From contig CM067533.1 of assembly GCA_034509925.1 (NCBI GenBank), forward strand, positions 6,568,035-6,632,034: a stretch of DNA of 64,000 bases, given 5' to 3'. This DNA is from Hirudinaria manillensis (taxonomy: Eukaryota; Annelida; Clitellata; Hirudinida; Hirudinidae). This document shows, piece after piece, positions 26,351 to 39,000 of the stretch. How positions within the stretch are numbered: the stretch's first letter is position 1; the number at the start of each line of letters is the position of its first letter. The translations under genes were made by a program, and so were the position numbers. The notes below the pieces were generated by a model. It was not told the origin of the DNA, did not search any database, and was given only the letters and a program-made list of their open reading frames with translations.

Positions 26351-28474
26351 TCAGAAATTTATCTCCATGGCGTCGTCTTGATTCAACTTGTAACATTCAT
26401 TAGTACCGGAAGCTTCCTCTTCCGGAGTTGGTTTCGCCTCGTCGCGACTTCCGTCCTCGGGCTTGCAGGGCGAGACGCGTTCGGGCGGAGAAGTCGTGGA
26501 TCTGTCGACTTTTCCGGCAAAATTTCTTTCAGAAGTCGACGGAAAGAAATCGGGAGAATCGAGCCTCGAGTGTTTCACATCATTTTGTGACGGAGCCAAA
26601 TTGTCATCCTTGGATTCATCATCATCATCACTGAGATCCACGAAGAGATGTCTCTTGCTGGGATTTCTTTTCGACGCTTTCCTACCTCGTGACGAGACCA
26701 TGGGCGAGACGACGATGACTTCGGAGGCGTTCAAATCCACGACTTCCACGTCCTCCTCGGTCCTCTTCCTTTTCCTCCTCAAGGAGAGCAGTTCGACGGG
26801 AATGTCTTCGATCCACTCTATGGAGTCGTCGGAATAGACGGAGATGGTGTCCACGTCGATCAAGTCGGCATCGTCCACCACTTCTTCTCTCTGAACTTCC
26901 AATATTTCCGACCCCAGCACGATGCAGCTCTTCTCCAATTTTGAATCGTCCCCGTCTCGAGTCGGGGACTGTTTCGGCACGTTGTTCCGAGAATCCCGAG
27001 GATTTTTTGCCGGCATTCCTCGGGATGGCGAGTCGTCGTCGGTTCTCGAACGATCCCTGATGTCCTGAGAGCTGGAAGAACCAGGTATGGTTGGATTTCT
27101 GGTCGATTCTCCCTCCAACTTTGATTCGTGTTTTGCATTCTTTTCTTCCTCGTTTGTTTCTTCGCTTTCGATGACGGCAGACGTCCGCTTCTTTAAAGAA
27201 TTTTTATGGCCCGTGGGATGTTTCTTAAAAGTCACTTTTACTTCCCCCTCGTCTGACTTTGTCTGCAGCACGTTTTTTACGACCTTTGGCGCAGCAGACG
27301 TTTTTAATCTCTTTCTTCCCTCCGGAGCCGTGGTTCCCTCGTCGTCGGAGCTGACCAGAAGGAACGAGTGTTGCTTTCGTTTTCTAGCGTGACGAGACTT
27401 CATCCTAGAGCTGCACTGAACGGGCTGGACGTGATTCTCGTCGCCGCTAGAAACGCAAATGGGCGACTTGCTGACTCTAGAATTGGACGGGTTTTCGTCC
27501 AGCTGTTCGATGTCGATGAGTTCGTCTTCTCTCGGCGACGAGGACGAAGAAGAGCTTCCGGCGTGGACGTTCCGAGTCCTGGAAGGTCTGATTATGCTGA
27601 GCAGGAGGGAGAACCTGGATGGACCAGGATTGGATGGATTCGACGGGTTGGACTGCAACACTCCGTCGATGAAATGTCGAGAAGCGGTCGAACTTCTCAG
27701 GGTCCTGTGACTCGCCATCACCGTCGGAACTGTCGCCAGCACGTCGCTCGCCGACATTTCTCTGCGAGTCGTCTGCACCCTCGTCCTCTGGAGAGCAGAA
27801 TCGAGGGAGTGCTCAGAGGAATTGTAATGCATGAAGTGATGAAGATGGTGGTCCAAGGAGTGGATAAAATTCAAGGTTTGATGCATAAAAAACTGTGCAA
27901 TGCCCTCGTAGAAGGTCTGAGAAGAGATGTGCCAAACCTTGATGAGATTAATCACCAGATCAGCCACGAAGGAACTCTGGGGAGTGTCAACCCTTATGAA
28001 ATCTCTGATGTGACCTTCGAGCCACTCGCGAAATGCAATTTGAGTGGAGGTTCGAGTTAGAAACACCCTGATGTCATGGCAATTCGTAAGTAAGGGCTGA
28101 GAAACGCTGACTGGTTGGACTGGAGTTTGGAGAGACGAAGGTGCAGGCAAGATTGATGAGTGGCTCAAGACATCATAAACGTCATAGTCAGACATGGACC
28201 TGATGTTGTGAAATATCTGCTTGAATGGCTGCTTACAAAGTGGACAAACAGCATTTATTTTGGACCACTCCACCAAACATTCGAAACAAAACATGTGAAA
28301 ACACCGATCAGTGAACGATTTGTCTTTCATTTTGCTTAGGCAAATTGAACAGTTTGGATCGGGAGACGACCGGCCAGGTGATGATTCGGTTGCCATTTTC
28401 TCTAAGTTTATGTCGCTACCGGTCACCTTTTTAACTTTTGGTCTTCTTGTAGCAATATCTTGAAATGATTTCAT
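26351..28474 (-). CDS. TOPORS: Topors-type RING E3 ubiquitin/SUMO ligase (intronless)
   Basis: Topors is a nuclear RING protein described as an E3 for both ubiquitin and SUMO. The single open exon has ATGs at 28474 (707 aa) and 28396 (681 aa). The second has the better context (AAAATGG) and places the RING close to the N-terminus. Numbered from 28396, the C3HC4 RING ligands are C16, C19, C32, H34, C37, C40, C51 and C54, followed by the Topors-typical PLCKQPFKQIFHNIRSM. A conserved helical region (FREWLEGHIRDFIRV, then SQTFYEGIAQFF) comes next. The remainder is Ser/Arg/Lys/Asp-rich and disordered, with serine runs and acidic patches such as DLSDDDDESKDD; the acidic VIVV and VDLN segments could bind SUMO. 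It is shorter than vertebrate TOPORS (about 1,000 aa). Upstream of 28474 the frame stays open to 28507 without an ATG. A 5' untranslated exon cannot be excluded. Confidence 0.92.
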   Translation of the reverse strand: MKSFQDIATRRPKVKKVTGSDINLEKMATESSPGRSSPDPNCSICLSKMKDKSFTDRCFHMFCFECLVEWSKINAVCPLCKQPFKQIFHNIRSMSDYDVYDVLSHSSILPAPSSLQTPVQPVSVSQPLLTNCHDIRVFLTRTSTQIAFREWLEGHIRDFIRVDTPQSSFVADLVINLIKVWHISSQTFYEGIAQFFMHQTLNFIHSLDHHLHHFMHYNSSEHSLDSALQRTRVQTTRREMSASDVLATVPTVMASHRTLRSSTASRHFIDGVLQSNPSNPSNPGPSRFSLLLSIIRPSRTRNVHAGSSSSSSSPREDELIDIEQLDENPSNSRVSKSPICVSSGDENHVQPVQCSSRMKSRHARKRKQHSFLLVSSDDEGTTAPEGRKRLKTSAAPKVVKNVLQTKSDEGEVKVTFKKHPTGHKNSLKKRTSAVIESEETNEEEKNAKHESKLEGESTRNPTIPGSSSSQDIRDRSRTDDDSPSRGMPAKNPRDSRNNVPKQSPTRDGDDSKLEKSCIVLGSEILEVQREEVVDDADLIDVDTISVYSDDSIEWIEDIPVELLSLRRKRKRTEEDVEVVDLNASEVIVVSPMVSSRGRKASKRNPSKRHLFVDLSDDDDESKDDNLAPSQNDVKHSRLDSPDFFPSTSERNFAGKVDRSTTSPPERVSPCKPEDGSRDEAKPTPEEEASGTNECYKLNQDDAMEINF

Positions 28475-28507
28475 GCTGTTAAGACTTCTAAATAAAGTGT
28501 AAAACAA

Positions 28508-29818
28508 TCTGGCGAGTCCTCATACAAAATATTGTAAATTATGATGAACACCGCAAATGAACAAGAGGCCCATTTATACGCTCAATAGCACTATAGATGT
28601 TGACAAAAAATGAAACAAAGACTCCGGATGATTTATTTCGCAATATATTTTTATATGTTTAAATAATATTAATTTACACACACAGTTTCAATGTTTTTCT
28701 TCTAGAATTTGAGGGTAATTTGTGCATCAAGTACCTCCATCGGTAAATATTGTTTTGGAATGTTTCTAAATTTTAAAATTCCAAACAATTGATGGTAGCG
28801 TTTTTCTAAAAACAAAAAAATCACAATTCTCAAAGCATATAAAAATTTTGATATCAGATTTTGAACCTGAACAGTTTGACCTGAATACCATCCATAAATC
28901 TATATGTTTGCATGGCAAACATCTTTAAAAAGATAACGACTTCTTGAGAGAGGCCGTTTAATTAGATTTGATTAAATACACATAATTAATTTAATTTAAT
29001 AGGATTAATTAAAAATAATAGGATTAACTAAAATTACATTTAATTAGAATGTTATAGTCGAGTGTTCAACTTTTTCACATTAGATCCACTTAAAGCATGA
29101 GATCTTATGAGCAAAAATTCATCGTTTAAAAATTTTAAAGTGAATTTTTATAGTTTTTACGGTGGCATTTAGTTTCTGTAAAAAGAAATCATAGGTTAAG
29201 GAACGGCTATCCTCTTATTTACTCCGTTTAAAACATTATTCAAGATGGTATCGCACTATTCTCTAGTGACTAGTGACAAGAACTTTTAGTCGACCTTTTA
29301 AGTGGATCCAAATTTCAATGAGCTGGCTTCCTACCTAGAGTCTCCTTCCTTAAGTCCCCATGGAAACAAATCTGAGTAACAGAGATGACGACGACGATGA
29401 CGATGGATATTTTTAATGAAATCTTTATTAATTAAGAACGTTCTACCCCTGTCAAGAGACAGAACCAATAAGATGATAAAAACCCCAAATAATTAATGGG
29501 TTTTTATTCTGCCGTTTCTAGAATTATAAATTAAACAAATGATAGCAAAATATCAAAATTGTTTAATTTAATTTGGACGAATAATTGCCAACGAGATACA
29601 AAGAAGATCGAAAGTAATTAAATTATTTAATAAAAAAGAGTTAACAATTTTATTTTCCCAGACGTAATCCCTTTAATAACAACGGAACAACTCAACGGTG
29701 ATGGTAATCATCAAGACCGTAGCCGTCATCGTCGTCGTCTTCATCATCACAAACTCCATCACCATCATCACCGCCGCCGCCACCATCACTATCATCATCG
29801 GAAAGCCATTCCGGCGAG
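28508..29818. promoter_or_regulatory. Divergent upstream region of TOPORS and rhophilin
   Basis: About 1.4 kb between the divergent starts. It is mostly AT-rich with no coding sequence recognised. A (GAC/GAT)n patch lies at about 29383-29405 and an ATC/GCC-rich patch at about 29725-29800, just upstream of the rhophilin TATA box. Confidence 0.45.
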
Positions 29819-29826
29819 TATAAAAG
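29819..29826 (+). promoter_or_regulatory. TATA box of the rhophilin gene
   Basis: TATAAAAG, flanked by GC-richer sequence, 108 nt upstream of the rhophilin ATG at 29934. A transcription start about 30 nt downstream, near the CCTTCCAGACTTT stretch, would leave a 5' UTR of about 85 nt. This is a strong consensus match in the right place, but start-site data are absent. Confidence 0.65.
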
Positions 29827-29933
29827 CTCGCAAAGCTCCTTCCAGACTTTAAAAAGTTCTCGCTGGAGGCCGCTTTTGGATTTTTCCAGCCTCAGTCGAT
29901 TAGAACAGAGTTTTGAAGAAATTCATTTAAAAA

Positions 29934-32539
29934 ATGTTTAAATGGATGTCTCTGGTGCGCGTAGGCGGAGGTGGAAAGAATTGCAGCGACAAGAAGGAGG
30001 GTGGAGCCTTCAATTCGGCTACCCTTCCACTTCCGGTGAAGCTGGAAGCTGCTGAGAATTTCATGGAGTTGAAGACGTTGAGGGGAAAGCCAGAGTCACT
30101 GACGATGTCCTCTCTGGATGGTTTCTCTCAATGTTCGACAAGGAGTTGGATTGCAAGGATTAACGATGAACTCATGCTGGAGGTAATTAATTTTCTACAT
30201 AATTAATTTAATATAATTATTAGTTAGTTAATCAATTTGTTTATTATTATCGGCTAATTAATTGTTGTTAATTTAGAAAATCTTACTTTATAGCTGTAGT
30301 TGAAACAATCCGAAAATTATGTCCATTTGATTAATGATAGTAAAGCAGATGCAGCTGAGACGATGAAGACGACGACGATGATGACATATGATGTGATGAC
30401 GACGACGACGACGATGATGACATTTGTTAAATTCTGTAAATAGCATCGCTCGAACGGATTTGCAGTTTCGATGGAGTGCAGAATGAACTCAAAACTTGAT
30501 TGAAGCAATTGATTGATTGAATAGAATCAATAAGTACCGAGAAATATTCTTTCTGCAACATTTCAATCGAAATTCTTGAAATCATTTCCATGGAATCCAG
30601 ACAACGCGAGGTATACAATTGATGGAATCAGATGGAAAATCAGATGGTGCACTGACTTAGGAATTTAAGCGAGTTAAATTGAAATTATTTAAAAATATTT
30701 AAGAGAATTAAATTGAAATTATTGAGAAATGTTAACTTTAAAAGTCTTAAATATTGATTGATTGATTGATGCCAGGTCGAAGATTGCTTTCTGTGCAAAA
30801 ATTCTGGCACGAAATGCAAGCAGTTGAGGAAAAAGATACACAGAGAAGAAAGATTGAGAGACGGAGCTGATAGACTCTTGGGGTAAAATTAATTTTTATA
30901 GTATAATATAATATAATATAATATAATATAATATAATATAATATAATATAATATAATATAATATAATATAATATAATATAATATAATATAATATAATATA
31001 ATATAATATAATATAATATAATATAATATAATATAATATAATATAATATAATATAATATAATATAATATAATATAATATAATATAATATAATATAATATA
31101 ATATAATATAATATAATATAATATAATATAATATAATATAATGATTAAGTGAGACTGTTATCTGCATATCGCGCGGTTCGTAATGATGAGCATTAGATGA
31201 TCCTTGTGATAATCTTCATCATATTTCAAATGACGTCACGGCATAATTAGATTAATTTGCATAATTAATTTGCATAATTAATTCTAATCAGCATTGATTT
31301 GGAGGCAACTTTTCTTTTTTTTTAAATAACCATTTGATTGAAAATAATTCCTGGTGAATTTCAGGGAAAATTCGCTTCTTCACGAACCGTCTAATGTTTC
31401 CTGGAACGAATGCTAAACTAAGTAAATGATTTGCATGTCGATGATGATGACGACGACGATGGTGATGACAACGGCTAGGTGGATGACGATAACGACGACG
31501 ATGACGATGGCGATGATGATGATGTTCAGACGAGGTGGAAGATCGTCAAGTGATTATGCAGAAAGGTGACATTCAATGGTAAATCATAGGATGCATTTCA
31601 CATTGGAGATTCTGATACAAGCAAATAAATAAGCAATGATAAGCGGACACAAGTGATGATATGCGAGATTGCCGACTGATATGATGATATGATGATCAGC
31701 GATGCAAAGTCAAAGCGGTCCATCGGAATGGTAGTGGATGACACACGATAATAGAGACTGGTACAAGGTCATAATCGGTGATACGGAGTGATACAGAATG
31801 ATACGGAGTGATACAGAATGATACAGAAATTTTACAGATCTGTGGAGGCTCCTAAATGACATCTTAATTCGTTCGGTGCTTTCGGAAATAATTCATGCAC
31901 CAGTGGAGATTGAGTCCTTGCATTACCTCCATCCATCCATCTGTCAAACCATCCATTCGCGTTATCCATTTATTCATTTATTCACTGGATCGCTCGTTCA
32001 TCCATCCACCCATCCATCCATCCATCATGGAATGAATTTTTTAATTTCACGCCAGGGCATTCCCAAGCCACGGAATCATTTTGATGGAATATTTCAACTT
32101 TTTGTTGAGATTTCAACTGTCAGCAAAGAATTCTCTGCGATTCAATCAGACAACAAATCAACAATTTTCTTTTTATAATCTGTTTTTTTTTTTATAATTA
32201 AAAATAAATGTTTATTTAATTCGAATGATTTCACATTTAAGTATAAAATTTACAGAAAATGAAATTAAAACTTTATAAATTATTACTGGCCGATTAAGCA
32301 AGGTTTTATGCGTACTTTGAGAGTAATTATGGAGTCCAAAGTGATCCGAGGTCGTCCTCAACAATCAAATCCATTCGTCGCACCTAAACATGTGGCGTCT
32401 GAAAAACTAGTTTCCTAATGAGGTTCTTGATAATTTATCGAGTAATTATCCGTAATTATTATAATTATTATTTTATTTTTTTTTACAAGCATTTGTTCGT
32501 TTTTTGTTTGTTAATTTAATTAATTGAATATGATGAAAG

Positions 32540-32594
<55 letters not shown>

Positions 32595-32977
32595 GCTAAG
32601 CATCAATAACTTGTTATCGAAACAGAATGATCAGCGATGCAAAGGTGAGGATCCGAATACTGAGTGAAATGAATTCAATCAACAACAAACTTCAATCACT
32701 CCGAGATCAACACTCGCAACTCAACAACTCAGACGACCTACGTCAAGAGAACGTCAACCGGGACTCTAAGAAATGGTTGCTATGCTCATTAATTATTCAT
32801 CATCTACTTGAATATTAATTAGATCGGTTTTGGGAAAGATAAGATAGAAATTAATCATCTGAATGTATTAGCTGCATACTTAATTGTTCCATTGTACGAA
32901 GTTAGGGTCTCAACCATGTCAACTCTGGCTCATGACCTCATCAGGCTTTGATGTTATTATTAGAGTTGTTTCATTAA

Positions 32978-33009
<32 letters not shown>

Positions 33010-36000
33010 GCTGCTATTGTTATGTTATTATTATTATTGATGTTGTTCTGTTTATTACTATTATTATTATTATTATTATTATTATTTTGCTGTTGTTGTT
33101 TAATGATATTTTATAAATCCATTCGAAAGAAAATCATTATCACCTCCAAATTGTGACTCATCAGCTTTGTAAATCAATTTAGAATTTCAAAATTTCTCGT
33201 CATTTTTTATCAACTTTTAATTGGTTCCCGATGTTTTGCAAACTTTTTGCGTACGAGTTTCTTTTAATTAACATAATTGGAGCCTCAACAAGTACGTGCA
33301 TATTACAATTAATTATTATGTTTTAATAACAATTATAATAATAATTATGTTATTATAATTAATATAATAATAAAGTTAATATTATAATAACATTTATTAT
33401 AATGTATATAAATTAATTTCATAGCATGCATGTATTATGATTACATCCAATTATACTATCATATTTTCCATCCTTATATTTACGATTCTATTTCCAATTT
33501 AACCCCCCTACCCATAAAAATGGAACGCGATGTCCTTTGATGCATTTTGCAAATCTTTCCAAAATCTGAATTAAAAATATAATTTTTACTCAAATAAATT
33601 GAATTTAAAAAGAAATTTTTTTAAATGGGAAATGTTTTATTCTAATTTAAGCAACAAAATTGGAAAAAAATTCAGTCACAAATGGCAGGTCAAACCAATA
33701 ATTCTCAATAATTGGTCTAATCATGGATTTATAATTACCTTCCAGATTCTTTGAATGTTTCTGAAGTATTTCTTTGGGAATTCCTATTGCAAAACGAAAG
33801 AATTATCCAATTATTATTCATAAATCCAATTATTATTCATAAATCCAATTATTATTCATAAATCCAATTATTATTCATAAATCCAATTATTATTCATAAA
33901 TCCAATTATTAATCATATATCCAATTATTGTTCATATGTCCAAATTCTTTCTCCGCGCTTAATGAAAGTATTTTTGATGATAAATTGTAAAGGACAGAAA
34001 AGATTGAAGCCATGTGGACTTCAACTCCACAGGTTCCCTCAGGGTGTCTTGGTACCCTGTTCCTCTGTCGGCATCTTCCAAGGTCCTTGACCCCGTCTGG
34101 GAAACTCCTACTTTCGTTTTCGTTTTCCTACAACTTTCCACTTGTCCTGAAAAGTACTTTCTCCTGGCCACTTTGTCCCTCCTTGTTTGGCGGTTTCTTT
34201 CCTGGAAACTTGTTTAAAATCTTTTTTTGACGAAATAAATTATAATTAATTGATAATTTATTTAATATAATTGATAATTTAATAGTTTATGTGATCGTCG
34301 GTTTTGTAAATCCTTGGATATAAATAGTTTTAGGAAAGTGTGCCAAGAAAATGAGGACAAAATGAGGCGATTCTTTCGCTTAAAAACGTGATATGTTTTG
34401 GTTTCGTGTTTCAATTTCCTATCCTAACGAACACGTGTTCTTTGAGCACGTTTTATGTCTTTGCTTGTGATTTTAATTATTTTAATTATTATTTTAATTA
34501 TTATTAATTTATTATTATTATTTTTTAGTTAAATAGGAGGAGCGACGGCATAATTGCAACGATTTAATAAACGATTTTATCTTTTTTTCTCACAAATATT
34601 TAACAAATTATAATAAATTAATTTATTAATATATATATTTATTATTATTTAGTTACTTATTTATTTATATGTTTATGTATGTATGCATTTGTTTGTTTGT
34701 TTATTTATGTAAACACAACACTATTAAATAGCAATTGTTATTAAACAACCAAATTGATTGAAAAGAATCTGATTGCAATCCGTGACTCGATAAGAAAGCA
34801 TTTGGATGCGTTCATCAAGTTTTTAAGTGGATTCTTTGAATTTCCTCCATTCAAAGGCAGAGTTTCAAGGTTCATTAATTCGTTCGCTCGCTCATTCGTT
34901 CGTTAGTCCGTCCGTCCGTCCGTCCATCCATCCATCCATCCATCCATCCATCCATCCATCCATCCATCCATCCATCCATCCATCCATCCATCCATCTGTC
35001 TATTCATTCTTTCATTTCTTTCTATATGCACTCTTTCTTTCTTTCTTCGATTCATCGATTTATTTTTATTTTTTCAAATCATTCAATCAATCATTGACTC
35101 ATTCTTTCTCATTCGTTCCTCTTTTTTTAAAGCAGTCTTTCAATCTTCACTCGTTCATTCTTTCCTTTATTCATTCATTCATTCATTCGTTCATACCATC
35201 CTTCATTCAATAGTTCAATCAACGGTTATTTGAACGTTATTTATTTCTTAACAATTGTTTATCACTCTGAACTGACAGTACTTTGCTCTCTTTGTCCTTC
35301 ACCCAAATATACTTTTGCACGTGATATCATTATCATCACCAACATCATCGTCACCATCGTCGTCGTCATCATCGTCGTCGTCGTGCTACATTCATACCGT
35401 CTTAATTAAAATACATATTATGATATAACGTTCTTAATGAGAATAATTAATGATTTACACATGAAGTAAATAGTTGAAGCAAATTGAAATCTATTATTTA
35501 ACAAATATCCTATAAATTATTATATATTATATATTCTACAATATTTTAATGATGGCATATAATTATTTAATAATATAACTTAATAATCATTTTTAATTCA
35601 GCTTCAAATTACCAATGCTTTCTCCTGAACTGAAGGAAGTTAAGATCAGCGAATGTTTCGCTCCATTGAAGGTGAACGATTCATTGAAGTGGTACATTTG
35701 AAATGTCAATTATGACTGCTTATTATTTTATTATTTTGAAATTTAAATTTATTTGATTCAAAATTTAATAAAAATATTTTTATTTGTTTCATTTCATTTG
35801 TTGTTTTTTTTTAATAAATGCACTTTAATTACACTTTTTATCAATTTTTAAATAATTTTCAATTTTAAACTGCCCTTAATTCGACAATAAGCAACTTTAT
35901 AATAACTTTAAATAAATCCTAATTTAAAAAAAAATCACTTAAATTATTCGTTTAATGGTTAATGATATTTATTAAATAAAAAATATTAATTATTTTTAAA

Positions 36001-39000
36001 ATTATAATAAATTTTAAATACATTTGATTTTTCTCGTCAGAATTTCTTGAGAAGCCATTATTACGAGGATCCAAACTCGTTTCAGCAAGAATTTCAATCA
36101 TTGAATCTTCTCAGAAAGGTCTTTATTTTTCAAATATTTTTTCAACAATTTTAGTAATTTTTAAATTTTAATAATTCAAATAATTTCTATTCATAACGAA
36201 ATAATTATTTAATAAATATTATTTCTCGGTTGTGCTTAATTTGAAATTTAATTTGACAAATAACAACAAAAAACAATGTCAACATAAATTAAGTACGCAT
36301 TGAACTCACTTAAATTATGAATAATCTTCATTAACTTTTAAATGTCAACATACGTCGTCTTTTCTTAAAAGATATTCTTTTTTAAGGTGAAAAAAATAAA
36401 AATAATAATTTGAAAATAATAATTTAAAAACTGAAAACTGATAGGACATAAATTTCGATCACGTGACCAGCGGAGTGAAACGAAATTCGTTGAAATTCAC
36501 AACTCAACCTTCGTCTTTGTTCTGACGAAGCAACTGCACTCCTCTGGAATTCAAGATTGACTGAATGACGTGAGAACGAATGTTCGAGAGAGAGAGAGAG
36601 AAAAATGGGGAGGGAGAGTTGGGTAGGAGATACGTGGGGAGTGAGATGTTGAGGAGAGGGGAGAGGGGAACAATGGAATGTTCGGTTCTTTGTTGGAAAG
36701 GCAGGTGTATCGCTTGGATCCTCTATTCCTAAGGTATTCGTCATTTTCTACTCTCCAGCATCCCAGCATCATTACCATAACCATGACTTGAGTCATCATC
36801 TCTCTTGCCTTCATCATCATCGTCGTCGTCATCATCATCATCATCATCATCATCAGGATGCCCTTCTCGTCGTCTTCTTCATCAGCAGCAAGGTCACGTT
36901 TGTTGTTGAAACCACACCCTTCATTAGACCTAACGGGAATTATTTGTTGTTGTTGCTGCTGTTTCGTATCCAGCAACAAAGTTGTTTTAATCTTCTCTGA
37001 GCCAACAGTGACTCAGCCTTAAAAATATATTTAAACAAAAGATGGAAGGAACGAACGAACGAATGAATGAATGAAGTCATTTACGAATCAGTGGAAAGAA
37101 ATTATGAAGTTATTATAACATTATTATTTAATACCATTAATGATATAAATGGTTATTGTAAATATTAGTGTTTTTAACAATAACGTCAATATAATAACGT
37201 AATAATTACAGTTATATTGATGATTAAATTTAATTAAAACCATTTCAATATTTAAAGAATGCAGCATAACAAATTATAATTTATAAAATTGTATAATATT
37301 CATAATATATATATAATTTATGACTGCATAATAAAAAAACTTGTATATTTTTTTATCGTGGTTTACGATGTTAAATTAAATTGTTGCTTATTAAAGGATT
37401 ATTACAAAATATAAATTTAATATAAAATTAAAATTTATTTATTTAAATTGATTTATCGCAAAAATTATTACCAATAATCCAACGTCTAAATTAAAATCCG
37501 CTCAAAATCTGACAGGTGGTTAACGTTTCCTTCCTATTTGCATAATTTATTCAAAGCCGAGGACGCATTGAACTTTGAACTCTTACGAGTTCGTGTCGTC
37601 TCGTTGACCTTTTATTTACTTACTAAATGTAAATAAATAAATTAATTAAAATGTATTTTAATAAATAAAAATTAATTAAATGTAAATGATGTAAATTACT
37701 TAATTAAAATTAATTAATTTAATTAATTTCGTAAATAAATTTCGACGATCAGTTAGTAAAGACTATAACAATATAATTAACGACGTTAATAAATATAATA
37801 AATTATATTTAATTTTTAAATTTAATTAAAAATTTTTAATTCAGAAATGTTCCAATCTGAGATCAGATGGGGAAGGTATGAAGTGCTTGTACGACTATCA
37901 TAACCAACTGCTTTTCATCGAGAGGAGATTCCTTCACGATCTCTCCAACAACGGCCACAACAACAATGACAATCATTATCATCACTACGAGGAAGAGGAT
38001 GATGACGATGTTGTTGATGATGATAATGATAATGATCATCAGGTCATCTTTGAATGGTTGGTCAGTCTTGGAATTTATAGTGAAACAAGAAAAGAAACAA
38101 TTCTAAAGTATGAATTTTAATTATGAATAAATTAATTAAATTTGCATAATTAATTGGACAAGGTATGACTCATTCACTGGCATGAAGTCTTCCCAAAGCT
38201 CGGTCAGTTTCGAGAAAGGGTGTTTGACCTTCAACATTGGAGTCATCAACGCCAAAATTGCCATCAACAGGGTTCGCGAAATATAATATAATATAATATA
38301 ATATAATATAATATAATATAATATAATATAATATAATATAATGTAACTTAATATAATAATTAATTAATTTTAATGGTAATTGTCATGCATACCTCAAGAG
38401 AGTTACAATAACAATAAATATAGTTATACACATGTATAATTAATAGTGATCAATATTAAGGTTTTTCTTAAATTTAACAATAAATTAGTATTTAATTTAA
38501 ATTTAAAATTGTGAATTATTTAAATTAAATCAAATTAAATTTTCAGCGGAAATTGAACTTACCTGACAAGGAGCACTTCCTGAGGTCAGCGGGTGCCTTT
38601 CGACACCTGAGGGAACAGTTCAACAACGCGCCATCTTGTGACCTCCAATGGAACTGTTCTGAGATGTTGGTGGAGTTGATGTTGTTGCAGCAACACGAGG
38701 TTCTTGTTGAGGAAGAAATTTCAACAGCGTTGGATGTTGAGACTGACTTCGATTCTCTTCTTAAGTTGGTTCAATATGTCAGCTACGTGAGTTGAGGTTT
38801 CTTTAAAAAAATCGTTTTATTAAAATTTCGATGAATTTAAAATTATTAAATTGTATTTTGATCAAAAAAACATTATTTGATTATAATTATTAAGTTGTAT
38901 TTTGATCAAAAAGCATTATATTGACTGCAATCATCGCCATAACCCATCACTATCATCACCATCGTCGACAACAGCAACAACAAAAACAATAGCAACAGCA

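Noticed and set aside
27368-28060. 230-codon plus-strand frame
   Set aside because: Antisense shadow of the TOPORS coding exon.
26351-28507. The idea that HIPK and TOPORS, both nuclear SUMO-linked regulators, form a functional cluster
   Set aside because: They are separated by KIF3A, on the same strand but not adjacent, and nothing in the sequence suggests joint control.
30889-31167. 92-codon Ile/Leu/Tyr frame (also at 2376-2687 and 51815-52117)
   Set aside because: Translation of (TATAA)n microsatellites, not protein-coding.
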